A DNA stretch of 23,834 nucleotides from CBDTTW01 sp965363675 (GCA_965363675.1 CBDTTW010000026.1:1-23834), one strand, 5' to 3'; positions 7,258-15,179 are shown, numbered from the stretch's first letter. Program-made: numbers and translations. The notes: a model not told the origin generated them from the letters alone.

Positions 7258-8028
7258 ATGCGTGTTTCCCACCGGCTGTTTCTGCTGGGCGCGGCGCTCT
7301 GCGGCTTGGCCGCCTGCGACGCGGCCCCCGGCCCGCCCTCCGACGACCGCCCCCCGACCGTCTCCGACCTCGCGTTTTCGCCGCACGCCGTCTCGCTCTC
7401 GGCCCTGCCGCCGGGCGGGGAGGTCGCGGGCGACCTGGTCCGGACGCCCGTGACGCTCTCGGTGACGGCCCGCGACCCCGGCGGGCGCATCGAGGCGGTG
7501 CGCTATGTGGTGCAGGCGCCCGCGCTGCGCGAGCGGCCCGTGGCCGAGGGCGCGCTGGCGCCGGCCGGCGCCGACCGCTACGCCGGCGCGCTCACGCTCG
7601 AACTGCCCCGGGGCGAGGTGGGCAAGTACACCCTGCTCGTCTACGCCGTCGATGACGCCGGGCAGATCGGCAACGACGTGCGCGGCCTGCTCAACTACGT
7701 CGCCGCCGGCAGCCGCCCGCGCATCGTGGCCGTGGAGAACACCCCCGAGGTGGTGCGCCCGCCCACCGACTTAACCATCGTGGCGACCGTGACCGACCCC
7801 GACGGCGACGGCACGGTGGTGCGCGTGGCGGGCACGGCCCCCCGGTTCACCTTCGACATGTTCGACGACGGCCGCACCCAGGGCGACGCCGTCGCCGGCG
7901 ACGGGCGCTTTACCGCGCGCTTCAGCGTGGACCGCGCCACCCCCGGCGTGCAGGTGTTCACGTTCCAGGCGACCGACCGCACCGGCCTCGTGAGCGAGAG
8001 GTTCGAGAAGTCCATCACCATTCAGTAG
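7258..8028 (+). CDS. Lipoprotein with Ig-like domains, unknown function
   Basis: A 256-residue exported protein. The N-terminus is a signal sequence ending in the lipobox LAAC with Cys20 as the lipidated residue. The first Ig-like/cadherin-like segment (about 35-150) has paired TLSVTARDPGG and GKYTLLVYAVDDAGQIGN strands. The second (about 155-256) has DLTIVATVTDPDGDG, an FDMFDDG turn, GDGRF and VFTFQATDRTGLVSE. It is probably anchored in the outer membrane or periplasmic face as a binding or structural subunit; no enzyme motif is visible. The ATG at 7258 fits the signal peptide, whereas the in-frame TTG at 7201 would add an unlikely leader. It is 31 bp before the Asp-box gene and probably heads the four-gene cluster. 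Confidence 0.8.
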   Translation: MRVSHRLFLLGAALCGLAACDAAPGPPSDDRPPTVSDLAFSPHAVSLSALPPGGEVAGDLVRTPVTLSVTARDPGGRIEAVRYVVQAPALRERPVAEGALAPAGADRYAGALTLELPRGEVGKYTLLVYAVDDAGQIGNDVRGLLNYVAAGSRPRIVAVENTPEVVRPPTDLTIVATVTDPDGDGTVVRVAGTAPRFTFDMFDDGRTQGDAVAGDGRFTARFSVDRATPGVQVFTFQATDRTGLVSERFEKSITIQ

Positions 8029-8059
8029 CCCGGCGCGCGCCTGCGCCCGCCCCGTGTTT

Positions 8060-9577
8060 ATGATGCATTCAGAAAGGGCCTTGCGGAGCCTTGCCGGCCG
8101 CTACGCCGCGTGGGCGTGCGCGGTGAGCGCCGCTTTGGCGCTTGCGACGGGGGCCTGGGCGCAGACGCGGCTTTCGGCGGCGATGCCCGAGGCGCTCTTG
8201 CCCGCCGACGGCCGCAACTGGCTTCGCGCCGATGCCGACTCGCTGGCGGGCACGCGCAACCGCGTGTTCTCCATCGACGTAGAGGGGTCGGTGGTGTGGG
8301 TGGGGTTGGGCTACACCGTCCGCGAGGGCGCCGAGGACGTGCCCGTAGCCGCCGGCTTCCTCGTCTCGACCGACGGGGGGCGCACCTTTGCGTACCGCTT
8401 CCCGCAGATCGACGCCCCGGGCGCCACCACCGAGCGCTACGGCGCCAACACGCTTGCGGCCCTCCCGATCATCGTGCCGCAGCAAAGCCCGCCCTACGAC
8501 ATCGACTACGACCCGCGCACCGGCGAGGTGTGGGTGGCGGGCTGGGCCAGCGGGCTGCGCCGCAGCCGCGACGGCGGCCGCACCTGGCAGCGCATCGTGC
8601 TGCCGCCCGACAGCCTCGACCGGATCTCGCCCGAGGGCGCGTACAACTTCACGCTCAACCCGCGCGGCGGCACGCCGGGGGGGCATTACAACTTCACGGC
8701 CTTCTCGGTGCTCGTCGATGAAACCGGGACGGTGTGGGCCGGCACGCCCAAAGGCATCAACCGCTCCACGGACGGCGGCCAAAGCTGGGTGCGCCGCGCC
8801 GCCGACGGCACGCCCGGCGGCCTGACCGGAAGCTGGGTGCTCTCGGTCGAGGAGCAGCCGCTGCCGGGGCGCAATCCCGTCTGGATGGCGACGCTCAGCG
8901 CCGGGCGCAGCGAAACGGCGCAGCGCAGCGTCAACGGCGTGACCGTCACGCGCGACGGCGGCGAAACCTTCGAGCAGGTGCTGCTCGGCGAGCGGGTCAT
9001 CGACTTCGCGTTTCGCGGCGACACGGTGTACGCGGCGGGCCGGGAGAGCGGGCTGTTCCTCTCCGGCGACGGCGGCGTCACCTGGACGAGCGTACGCCGC
9101 TTCCGCGACCGCACGCGCCCCGACCGCCTCGTAAGAGAGAACGCGGACGTGTACGCCGTTGCGACGACGCCCGGCGCCCTGTGGGTCGGCACGAGCGACG
9201 GCCTCTTGCGCAGCCGCGACGGCGGCCTGACCTGGGACGTATACCGCACCGACGTGCCCCTGCGCCCGGCCGCGCCGAGCGAGGACGCGCCCGAGACGCC
9301 TACGTACGCCTATCCCAACCCGTTCTCGCCCGCCGCCGACCGCTTCGTGCGCATCCGATTTGCGGCCCGCCGCGACGACCGGCCGGAGGTGCGCATCTAC
9401 GACTTCGCCAACAACCTCGTCCGCAGTTTGCGCCCCACGGTCTATGCCGACGGCGAAACCGAAGCCGCCTGGGACGGCCGCAGCGACGACGGGCTTCGGG
9501 CGGCCAACGGGGCCTACCTGTATGCCGTCCGGACGGCCGCCGGCACGGTCTGGGGCAAAATCTTGGTGCTCGAATAA
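8060..9577 (+). CDS. Secreted Asp-box (BNR/sortilin-like) protein with FlgD-like C-terminus
   Basis: About 505 residues. A signal peptide ends near AWA-Q (34/35). Six Asp-box motifs of the form S/T-x-D-G-G-x-T/S-W/F begin near 103, 169, 236, 297, 335 and 385, as expected for a beta-propeller of the sialidase/sortilin/VPS10 type. These boxes are structural and do not by themselves indicate a glycosidase. From 418 (YPNPFSP) to the end is a FlgD-like Ig domain closing with GAYLYAVRTAAGTVWGKILVLE-type strands, similar to the C-terminal domains of type IX secretion cargo. ATG at 8060 is chosen, though 8063 or the GTG at 8054 would also work. The next gene begins 2 bp after the stop and encodes a PorV/PorQ-like barrel, suggesting this protein is its exported partner. 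That link is inference. Confidence 0.83.
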   Translation: MMHSERALRSLAGRYAAWACAVSAALALATGAWAQTRLSAAMPEALLPADGRNWLRADADSLAGTRNRVFSIDVEGSVVWVGLGYTVREGAEDVPVAAGFLVSTDGGRTFAYRFPQIDAPGATTERYGANTLAALPIIVPQQSPPYDIDYDPRTGEVWVAGWASGLRRSRDGGRTWQRIVLPPDSLDRISPEGAYNFTLNPRGGTPGGHYNFTAFSVLVDETGTVWAGTPKGINRSTDGGQSWVRRAADGTPGGLTGSWVLSVEEQPLPGRNPVWMATLSAGRSETAQRSVNGVTVTRDGGETFEQVLLGERVIDFAFRGDTVYAAGRESGLFLSGDGGVTWTSVRRFRDRTRPDRLVRENADVYAVATTPGALWVGTSDGLLRSRDGGLTWDVYRTDVPLRPAAPSEDAPETPTYAYPNPFSPAADRFVRIRFAARRDDRPEVRIYDFANNLVRSLRPTVYADGETEAAWDGRSDDGLRAANGAYLYAVRTAAGTVWGKILVLE

Positions 9578-9579
9578 TC

Positions 9580-10617
9580 ATGAAGCCACACGCATACCGA
9601 AAGGTCGGCTGGCTGCTGGCGGCGGCGCTTTTTGCGGCGGCCCCGGCGCAGGCGCAGTACGCCGGGGCGTTCGCGCGCATGGGCTTCGGCGCGCGCGGCG
9701 TCGCGCTCGGCAACGCGCTGGCGGCCGACGGCTCGGGCGAGGCCAGCCCGTACTACAACCCGGCGCTCGCTCCGTTCACCCCCGAGCAGCGCTTCGAGGG
9801 CGGGGCGGCGCTGCTGGGGCAGGACCGGTCGCTTCAGTTTTTGCAGGCGGCGGCGCCGTTGCGGCCGCGCGCGGGCATCGCGCTCGGGCTGGTGCATGCC
9901 GGCGTCTCCGGCATCGACGGGCGCGACAACAGCGGCTACCACACGTCCGAGCTGAGCACGTCGGAGTTCAAGTTTTTCCTGGCCTTCGGCTCGCGCATCG
10001 GGCGGCGCCTCTCGGCGGGGGTAGGGCTGCACCTCTACCGGTCGGACCTTTACGAGAACCTCAAGCCGGCTACTTCCATCGGCGCGAACGTGGGCCTGAG
10101 CGCCCGCCTGAGCCGCCGCCTGCGCCTCGGCCTGGCCGCCGACGACCTGCTGGCGCGCTACCGGTGGAACACGTCGAGCGTGTACCAGGGCGAGGGTAAG
10201 AACACCACCGATGCGTTCCCGCTGCGCCTGCGCGTGGGGGCCTCGTACGCGGCCCTGGCCGAGGGGCGGCTGCTGCTCCTGGCCGAGTACGTCTCCGAGG
10301 CGACCACGGGCGACTACGAGGAGCAGGGCGCCGCGCTCATCGGAGACGCCCCCACGCTCGTGCGCAACCGCCGCGACGTGCGCCTGCACCGTGGGCGGGT
10401 GCGCCTGGGGGCCGAGTGGAAGCCGGTCGAGGCGCTGGCGTTGCGCGCCGGAGCCGGGGCCTTCGGCGAGGGCGTGCGCCCGAGCGCGGGCTTCCGGATT
10501 GCGCAGCCCCTAGGCAACCTGGGGGCGCAGGTCGAGTACGCCTTTGCGCCGGGGCCCTTCGGGTCGGCGGGGCTGCACTTCGTGACGGTGCGGGTGCTTT
10601 TGCAGGACCAACGATAG
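9580..10617 (+). CDS. PorV/PorQ-family outer-membrane beta-barrel protein (first copy)
   Basis: A 345-residue protein with a signal peptide cleaved near AQA-Q (25/26). It opens with the family pattern ARMGFGARGVALGNALAADG...SPYYNPAL (about 31-63), where an early glycine-rich turn and the Y-NPA motif mark PorV/PorQ/UPF0164 proteins. The remainder alternates short amphipathic strands ending in an aromatic residue, as in a FadL-like 14-strand barrel. PorV is the outer-membrane shuttle/attachment factor of type IX secretion; many homologues have no demonstrated role, so function is inferred only broadly. It begins 2 bp after the Asp-box gene and is followed 18 bp later by a second family member. 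Confidence 0.85.
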   Translation: MKPHAYRKVGWLLAAALFAAAPAQAQYAGAFARMGFGARGVALGNALAADGSGEASPYYNPALAPFTPEQRFEGGAALLGQDRSLQFLQAAAPLRPRAGIALGLVHAGVSGIDGRDNSGYHTSELSTSEFKFFLAFGSRIGRRLSAGVGLHLYRSDLYENLKPATSIGANVGLSARLSRRLRLGLAADDLLARYRWNTSSVYQGEGKNTTDAFPLRLRVGASYAALAEGRLLLLAEYVSEATTGDYEEQGAALIGDAPTLVRNRRDVRLHRGRVRLGAEWKPVEALALRAGAGAFGEGVRPSAGFRIAQPLGNLGAQVEYAFAPGPFGSAGLHFVTVRVLLQDQR

Positions 10618-10635
10618 TTTAACCGGAGAGCGTGG

Positions 10636-11583
10636 ATGTCTGGATATCGTTGCGCGGCCTTGGCGGCGGCGCTGTGTTGCCTCTCGGCGCTGGAGGCGTC
10701 GGGGCAGGCCAGCGGCCTGGCGTTTTTGCGCATCAGCCCGCAGGCCGCCGCCGCCGGAGCCGGCGACGCCTACGTCGCCTCGACGCGCGACGCCTTCTCG
10801 ACGTATTGGAACCCGGCCGGTCTCGCGGCGGCCGAGGGCAACCAGGCGTCGGTCTCGCATGTGCGCTGGATCGCCGACGTGCGCGCCTACGCCGCCGCCG
10901 CGCGCCTGGCCGCCGGCCGGCGCGGCGCCTTCGGGCTGTTCGTGACCGGTTCGGGGGCGGGCGACCTGGAGGCCCGCGAAGGTCCGGGCGCCGCCGACGG
11001 TCTGTTCCACGCGCAGTTTCTCACGGCGGGCCTCTCGTACGCGCGCCGCGCCGGGCCGCTGCGCCTAGGCGCGACGGCCAAGTACCTCTCCGAGCAGATC
11101 TACACCGAGGACGCGGCCGGCTATGGCTTCGACCTGGGGGCGCAGCTCGAAGCGCTCCGGGGCGGCCTTCAGCTCGGAGCCGCCGTGCAGCACCTGGGGC
11201 GCATGACCGACCTGGGGGCGCTCGCCACGCCGCTGCCGCGCACCGCGCGCGCCGGGGCGGCCGTATATCCGCTGCGCATCCGCACAGCCGCCGACGACGC
11301 GCCGCTGCTCGATACGTTCGTCTCGGCCGAGGCCGCCTACCTGTTCCCCGCCTCCGACGACGGGGACCTGCCCGACGAGCTGCGCCTGCATGTGGGGGCG
11401 GGAGCCGAGGTGCTTGACATGGTCATGGTGCGCGCGGGTTTCGTCACGAACGACGAGGTGCGCCGCTTTACGTTCGGGGCGGGCGTGGGCATCGGGGCCT
11501 TCGCCGTGGACTATGCCTTCCTGCCTCTGCGCGAGGGCTACGGCAATGCCGGGCACTTCCTCAGCCTGAGCTACGGCTGGTGA
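10636..11583 (+). CDS. PorV/PorQ-family outer-membrane beta-barrel protein (second copy)
   Basis: A 315-residue protein with a signal peptide likely cleaved near ASG-Q (23/24). The characteristic start is FLRISPQAAAAGAGDAYVAS (30-49), then TYWNPAGLAAAEGNQ (57-71). A long series of amphipathic strands follows, ending in HFLSLSYGW, an aromatic C-terminus typical of outer-membrane barrels. It is clearly related to, but well diverged from, the preceding barrel, so this is an old tandem pair and not a recent duplication. The ATG at 10636 is preceded by GGAGAG at 10625-10630. Its stop is 4 bp from the stop of the convergent CPBP gene, leaving no room for a terminator between them. Confidence 0.86.
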   Translation: MSGYRCAALAAALCCLSALEASGQASGLAFLRISPQAAAAGAGDAYVASTRDAFSTYWNPAGLAAAEGNQASVSHVRWIADVRAYAAAARLAAGRRGAFGLFVTGSGAGDLEAREGPGAADGLFHAQFLTAGLSYARRAGPLRLGATAKYLSEQIYTEDAAGYGFDLGAQLEALRGGLQLGAAVQHLGRMTDLGALATPLPRTARAGAAVYPLRIRTAADDAPLLDTFVSAEAAYLFPASDDGDLPDELRLHVGAGAEVLDMVMVRAGFVTNDEVRRFTFGAGVGIGAFAVDYAFLPLREGYGNAGHFLSLSYGW

Positions 11584-11587
11584 CGCC

Positions 11588-12382
11588 TCAAGGCGCCGGT
11601 CCGAAAACCACCCGAAGGGCCTCGGCGAGCGCCGCCGGCCCGGCTCCTCCGACGCCGCTGCGCAGGCGCAGGGCGCACCAGAAGTCCAGGGCCAGCATCT
11701 GCACGGCGTGCAGCGGCACGGCCGCCCAGAAGGCGCGGCACCGCCAGACGAGCAGGCCCAGCAGAATGCCGCCCGGCAGCGACAGCACGGCCTCGGCGGC
11801 GGGCTTCTGAAGGTGCAGCAGAGCGAAGGGAATGGCCTGCACGAGGATGGCGTAGTACCCCAGCGTGCGGCGCGTCCCGAAAAGCAGGAAGCCGCGCCAC
11901 AGGTACTCCCAGCCGATCCAGTAGCACAGGTATAGCGTTTCGTAGCGTGCGAACAGCCGCCAGTCGTAGGCGGCGGCGCGGAAGTGGGGGTACGACGCCT
12001 GAAAGGCGAGGCCGGCGGAGAAATACCACGCCCCCACGACGACGACGGCCGCGTAGGCGAGCGTCAGCCGGAGGGCCAGGCGGGCGTCGCCGAGGCCCAG
12101 GCCCGCCTCGGCCGCCGTCTGCCGGAAGCCCAGGCGCAGCACGAGCGCCGGCAGGGCGAAGCCCAGCACGCCCTGCATGCCGAACCACCACGCCCACGGC
12201 CAGAGGCCCGTGGCGTCGGGGGGCAGCAGCGGGGCGAGATGTGTGCGGAAGAAGCTGCGCCCGCCCAGCTTGAACTGCGCGATCATGAGAAGCGGAGCCA
12301 GCATCAGCACGGCGGCCGTCTGGGCGTCGAGCCCGCGCCGGAGGCGGCGCAGCGCAGGGCGGAGCGAGGCGAAGAAGGGCAT
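11588..12382 (-). CDS. CPBP-family intramembrane protease (variant motif)
   Basis: A 264-residue polytopic membrane protein with about seven or eight hydrophobic segments. Motif 1 reads WEYLWRGF (158-165), motif 2 FALLH (186-190) and motif 3 PLHAVQM (223-229), in the order and spacing of the CPBP/Rce1/ABI family. The canonical first motif is EExxxR; here the first Glu is Trp158 and only Glu159 and Arg163 remain, a substitution I associate with part of this family. The frame is open upstream to 12826, but that part is antisense to the GH3 gene. The ATG at 12382 lies 100 bp from the divergent GH3 start and precedes the first helix. Relatives cleave prenylated proteins or act in bacteriocin immunity and membrane signalling; the substrate is unknown. 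Confidence 0.82.
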   Translation of the reverse strand: MPFFASLRPALRRLRRGLDAQTAAVLMLAPLLMIAQFKLGGRSFFRTHLAPLLPPDATGLWPWAWWFGMQGVLGFALPALVLRLGFRQTAAEAGLGLGDARLALRLTLAYAAVVVVGAWYFSAGLAFQASYPHFRAAAYDWRLFARYETLYLCYWIGWEYLWRGFLLFGTRRTLGYYAILVQAIPFALLHLQKPAAEAVLSLPGGILLGLLVWRCRAFWAAVPLHAVQMLALDFWCALRLRSGVGGAGPAALAEALRVVFGPAP

Positions 12383-12482
12383 ACACAGGGGAGCCAAACC
12401 GGCCCCGGCACGTTCTTGAGGCAGGCGTCTCCTTCGGAGCGCCCGTACGCCACCGCCGCCGCGCCCCCGGAGCACACCCGCC
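12383..12482. other. Divergent intergenic region, CPBP / GH3
   Basis: 100 bp of GC-rich DNA between divergent starts. A TTG at 12416-12418 has no TAnnYTG at the right spacing, and no convincing -7 element was found on the minus strand. Both genes must be expressed from here or from within their neighbours, but I see no site I would call. Confidence 0.3.
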
Positions 12483-14348
12483 ATGAAGATACGGCCTCTA
12501 CCGACCTCCTTCCGCACGCTCGGCTGGCTGCTGGCGCTCCTCCCGCTGGCGTGCCTCGGCTTCGAGGGCACCGACCCCGAGGAGCGCGAAGCCAGCGCCG
12601 AGGCGGTGCAGGAGGTGTTGCAGGCCCTCCCGGATAGCGCCCGCGCCCGCATGGCCTCGCCGCTGGATACGCTCTTCGTCGGGTACGACCACCCGGCGCT
12701 GCGGTTCGCGGCGCCCGGCCCGGCCGAGGTGCGCCGCACCGTCGATTCGGTGATGGCCGCCCTGACCCCCGAGCAGAAGCTGGGGCAGCTTTTCATCCTC
12801 GAACTGCCGCGCGCCACGCTGCGCACCTACTTCAGCGACGCCGCCGCCGAGGCCGTGCGCGCGCATCACGTCGGCGGGTTCATCGTCTCGCGGCTCTCGG
12901 CGCCGGCGGTGGTCTACCGCCAGACCACGCGGTTGCAGGCCGAGGCGGCCGTGCCGCTGTTCTTCGCCGCCGACTACGAGCGCGGCGTCGGGCGTTTCGA
13001 CAACCCGTACACCGAGCTGCCCGCCAACATGGCGATCGGGGCCACCGGCGACACCATGTTCGCCGCCGCCGCCGGCCGCCTGACGGCCATCGAGAGCCGG
13101 TCGGTGGGCGTCAACATGGTGTTCGCCCCCGTCGTGGACGTGAACAACAACCCGCGCAACCCGATCATCAACATCCGCTCGTACGGCGAGGACCCCGAGC
13201 GCGTCGGGGCGTTTGCGCGCGCCTACGTCCGCGAGGCGCAGGCGCAGGGGGCGCTGACCACGCCCAAGCACTTCCCCGGCCACGGCAACACCGCTACGGA
13301 TTCGCACGCGCGCATGGGCGTCATCGAAGGGTCGCGCGCCGATCTGGAGCGCACCGAGCTGGCGCCCTACCGCATGCTGATGCAGTCCGCCGAGCAGCCC
13401 GCCGGCGTCATGAGCGCGCACCTGTGGATACGGGCGCTCGACCCGGAGCCGCTGCCGGCCACGCTCAGCCCGAACGTGCTGACGGGCCTTTTGCGCGACG
13501 ATTTGGGCTTCGGCGGCTTCGTCGTGACCGACGACATCAAGATGGGCGCTCTGCGCAGCAGCTTCCCTCTGGAGGAGCGCATCGTACGGGCGCTGCGGGC
13601 GGGGGCCGACGTTATCCTGATGCCGCCGAGCGCCGAGGCGGGCGTGCGCGTCGTGCGGGAGGCGCTGGCCGACGGGCGGTTGCCGGCCGAGACCGTCGAG
13701 CGGGCGGTGCGCAACGTCGTCACGGCCAAGGCGCGGGCGGGGCTGTTCCGGCAGGCAACGCCCGCGCCCGAGGGCTACGAGTACCTGCACGCCGAGCCCC
13801 GCGGGGCGTTTCTGGCCCAGACCATCGCCGACCGCGCCGTGACGCTGCTCAAGACGCACCCGGCCCTTCCGCTCCGCGCGTCCCGGCGCGTGGCGCTCGT
13901 GCAGCTCTCGAACGCCGGCAAGTCTGAGAGCATCGGCGAGGCGATGGACTATTTCGAGCGCCTGCTGGAGCCGGACGTGCGCCGCCGCCTCGACCACGAG
14001 CCGAAGCCGCGCGAGGCCGAGCGCGTGCTGGAGGCCGCCGCCGGCGCCGAAGTCGTCGTGGTGGCGCTCTACCAGCGCCTCACGGCGGGGCGTGGGGCGG
14101 CGGGGCTGCGCACGGCCCAGGCGCGCCTGGTGCAGCGCCTCGTGGCGCGCAAGACGCCCGTCATCCTCGTCACGTTCGGCAACCCGTACGCGGTGACCAC
14201 CTTTGCCGAGGCCGACGGCATCGTGGTCGCCTACGACCAATCCGTCGAAACCATCCTGGCGGCGGCCAAGGTGCTCCAGGGCCGCCTGGCGCCCTCGGGG
14301 CGGCTGCCGATCCGCGTGGACCCGTACCCGCTCGGGGCGGGCCTGTAG
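12483..14348 (+). CDS. Exported glycoside hydrolase family 3 enzyme, NagZ-type
   Basis: A 621-residue protein. Residues 1-25 form a hydrophobic export signal ending in PLAC; Cys24 could be lipidated, but Pro at -3 is a poor lipobox. The N-terminal GH3 TIM barrel (about 85-420) contains KHFPGHGNTATDSH (262-275), the Asp-His acid/base dyad loop (D273, H275) diagnostic of NagZ-type beta-N-acetylglucosaminidases. The nucleophile is D350 in VVTDDIKMGAL. Residues about 440-621 form the GH3 C-terminal alpha/beta sandwich. The expected reaction is hydrolysis of beta-linked N-acetylhexosamine, for example from peptidoglycan fragments. Many Bacteroidota relatives also carry a beta-lactamase-like domain at the C-terminus; this one does not. 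It stands alone, divergent from the CPBP gene. Confidence 0.9.
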   Translation: MKIRPLPTSFRTLGWLLALLPLACLGFEGTDPEEREASAEAVQEVLQALPDSARARMASPLDTLFVGYDHPALRFAAPGPAEVRRTVDSVMAALTPEQKLGQLFILELPRATLRTYFSDAAAEAVRAHHVGGFIVSRLSAPAVVYRQTTRLQAEAAVPLFFAADYERGVGRFDNPYTELPANMAIGATGDTMFAAAAGRLTAIESRSVGVNMVFAPVVDVNNNPRNPIINIRSYGEDPERVGAFARAYVREAQAQGALTTPKHFPGHGNTATDSHARMGVIEGSRADLERTELAPYRMLMQSAEQPAGVMSAHLWIRALDPEPLPATLSPNVLTGLLRDDLGFGGFVVTDDIKMGALRSSFPLEERIVRALRAGADVILMPPSAEAGVRVVREALADGRLPAETVERAVRNVVTAKARAGLFRQATPAPEGYEYLHAEPRGAFLAQTIADRAVTLLKTHPALPLRASRRVALVQLSNAGKSESIGEAMDYFERLLEPDVRRRLDHEPKPREAERVLEAAAGAEVVVVALYQRLTAGRGAAGLRTAQARLVQRLVARKTPVILVTFGNPYAVTTFAEADGIVVAYDQSVETILAAAKVLQGRLAPSGRLPIRVDPYPLGAGL

Positions 14349-14480
14349 GCGGCGCGGTGTTCATAACTTGGGCGCAACGCGGCGGGCGCCGTCTATCTTC
14401 AGCGATTACATTGCTTCCGGGCGCAGCGAACGCGGCGCTCGCCGCCTGACCGTGCTCCACCCACCCGACGAGGCTGCGCC
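14349..14480. other. Intergenic region before the orphan small ORF
   Basis: 132 bp. It contains TTG at 14368-14370 followed 23 nt later by TATCTTC at 14394-14400, a weak promoter-like pair whose spacing is 2-3 nt longer than the other candidates in the window. No RNA gene or terminator is evident. Confidence 0.3.
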
Positions 14481-14690
14481 GTGGCGACTCCGAACGTTTC
14501 ACAGGCCGAGCTGAAGCAGGCCCTCAAGGAAGCCCTGGCCGAGCTTTTGCAAGAGAACCGCGAGGTGTTCGGGCAGGCGCTCGCCGAAGCCCTCGACGAC
14601 GTGCTCCAGGGCCGCTTCGTCCGGGGGGGCGAGGCCGTCGGGGCGGGCCTGCCGCCGCGTCTGCTGCCGGTGCTCGAAGGGCGGGCTTGA
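14481..14690 (+). CDS. Small helical acidic protein, possible orphan antitoxin
   Basis: A 69-residue ORF starting with GTG. Residues 6-46 form a strongly predicted amphipathic helix with heptad-like Leu and Ala (AELKQALKEALAELLQ, then FGQALAEALDDVLQGRF). The tail runs RGGEAVGAGLPPRLLPVLEGRA. The layout of a helical ALKEALxELLQExR segment, an E-x-L-x-D helix and a terminal LLPVLEG resembles short bacterial antitoxins whose C-terminus reads E-V-F-x-x-L-E-G, but no toxin-like ORF is adjacent. Its reality is supported by clean codon bias, a 132-bp upstream spacer and a downstream candidate promoter that begins at its stop. The function is unknown. Confidence 0.5.
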   Translation: MATPNVSQAELKQALKEALAELLQENREVFGQALAEALDDVLQGRFVRGGEAVGAGLPPRLLPVLEGRA

Positions 14691-14717
14691 GCCGGGCGGC
14701 GGGGTTTCGTAGGTTTG
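14687..14717 (+). promoter_or_regulatory. Candidate promoter, best consensus match in the window
   Basis: TTG at 14687-14689 overlapping the upstream stop codon, a 20-nt gap, then TAGGTTTG at 14710-14717, an exact match to the Bacteroidota -7 box TAnnTTTG. Transcription would start about 28 nt before the ATG of the small membrane protein. Confidence 0.55.
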
Positions 14718-14750
14718 CGTGCTCCGCGCCCCACCCTTGCCCCTGCCGCC

Positions 14751-15101
14751 ATGCCCGCCTGGCTCAAGTCGCCGCTGCTCATCATCGTCTGCACCCAAAT
14801 GCTCTTCACGGGGGGTGACCTGCTGGCGCGGGCCAACATGAAGGCGCTAGGGTTCCGCCCGGCGGCCTTCCTGACGTGGTGGTTCCTCGGGTATACGCTC
14901 CTGCGGCAAATCGCCACGTTCGGGCAGCTCTACGTGTTCGCCAACATCAACCTCGGCAAGAGCATGGCCTTTTTCGGCGCCGTCTCCATCGTGCTCTCGA
15001 ACCTGCTGGGGCTGCTCTTGCTCGGCGAGGTGCTTTCCTGGAGCGCTTACCTCGGGGTCAGTCTCGCCATCCTCGCGTTTCTGGCGCTGGCCTTGCTCTA
15101 G
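14751..15101 (+). CDS. Small four-helix membrane protein, SMR/EamA-like
   Basis: A 116-residue protein with four hydrophobic helices (approximately 8-21, 39-62, 71-92 and 98-116). The second half, with GKSMAFFGAVSIVLSNLLGLLLLGEVLSWSAYLGVSL-type spacing, resembles the last two helices of small multidrug-resistance and EamA-fold proteins, in which LGE precedes the final helix. The length matches one SMR protomer, which would act as a dimer. The hallmark membrane-embedded Glu of EmrE (near residue 14) is not present; Cys14-Thr-Gln occupies that area, so drug efflux should not be assumed. Flippase-like or structural roles are possible. ATG at 14751 is preferred over the upstream TTG at 14715, which lies within the candidate -7 box. 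Confidence 0.65.
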   Translation: MPAWLKSPLLIIVCTQMLFTGGDLLARANMKALGFRPAAFLTWWFLGYTLLRQIATFGQLYVFANINLGKSMAFFGAVSIVLSNLLGLLLLGEVLSWSAYLGVSLAILAFLALALL

Positions 15102-15123
15102 GCGACCGGGGGCGCCTACCTTG
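15093..15123 (+). promoter_or_regulatory. Candidate promoter for glgX
   Basis: TTG at 15093-15095, inside the end of the preceding gene, a 21-nt gap, then TACCTTG at 15117-15123. Transcription would start about 50 nt before the glgX ATG. Confidence 0.4.
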
Positions 15124-15179
15124 GCGACGGGCGCACCCTCGCCTGCGAACCGCGCTCCTTTTCGCCGAGAGTGGGGCCT

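Noticed and set aside
12498..14240. 580-codon minus-strand frame over the GH3 gene
   Set aside because: Shadow of a well-supported GH3 protein; His/Arg/Gly-rich translation with no motif.
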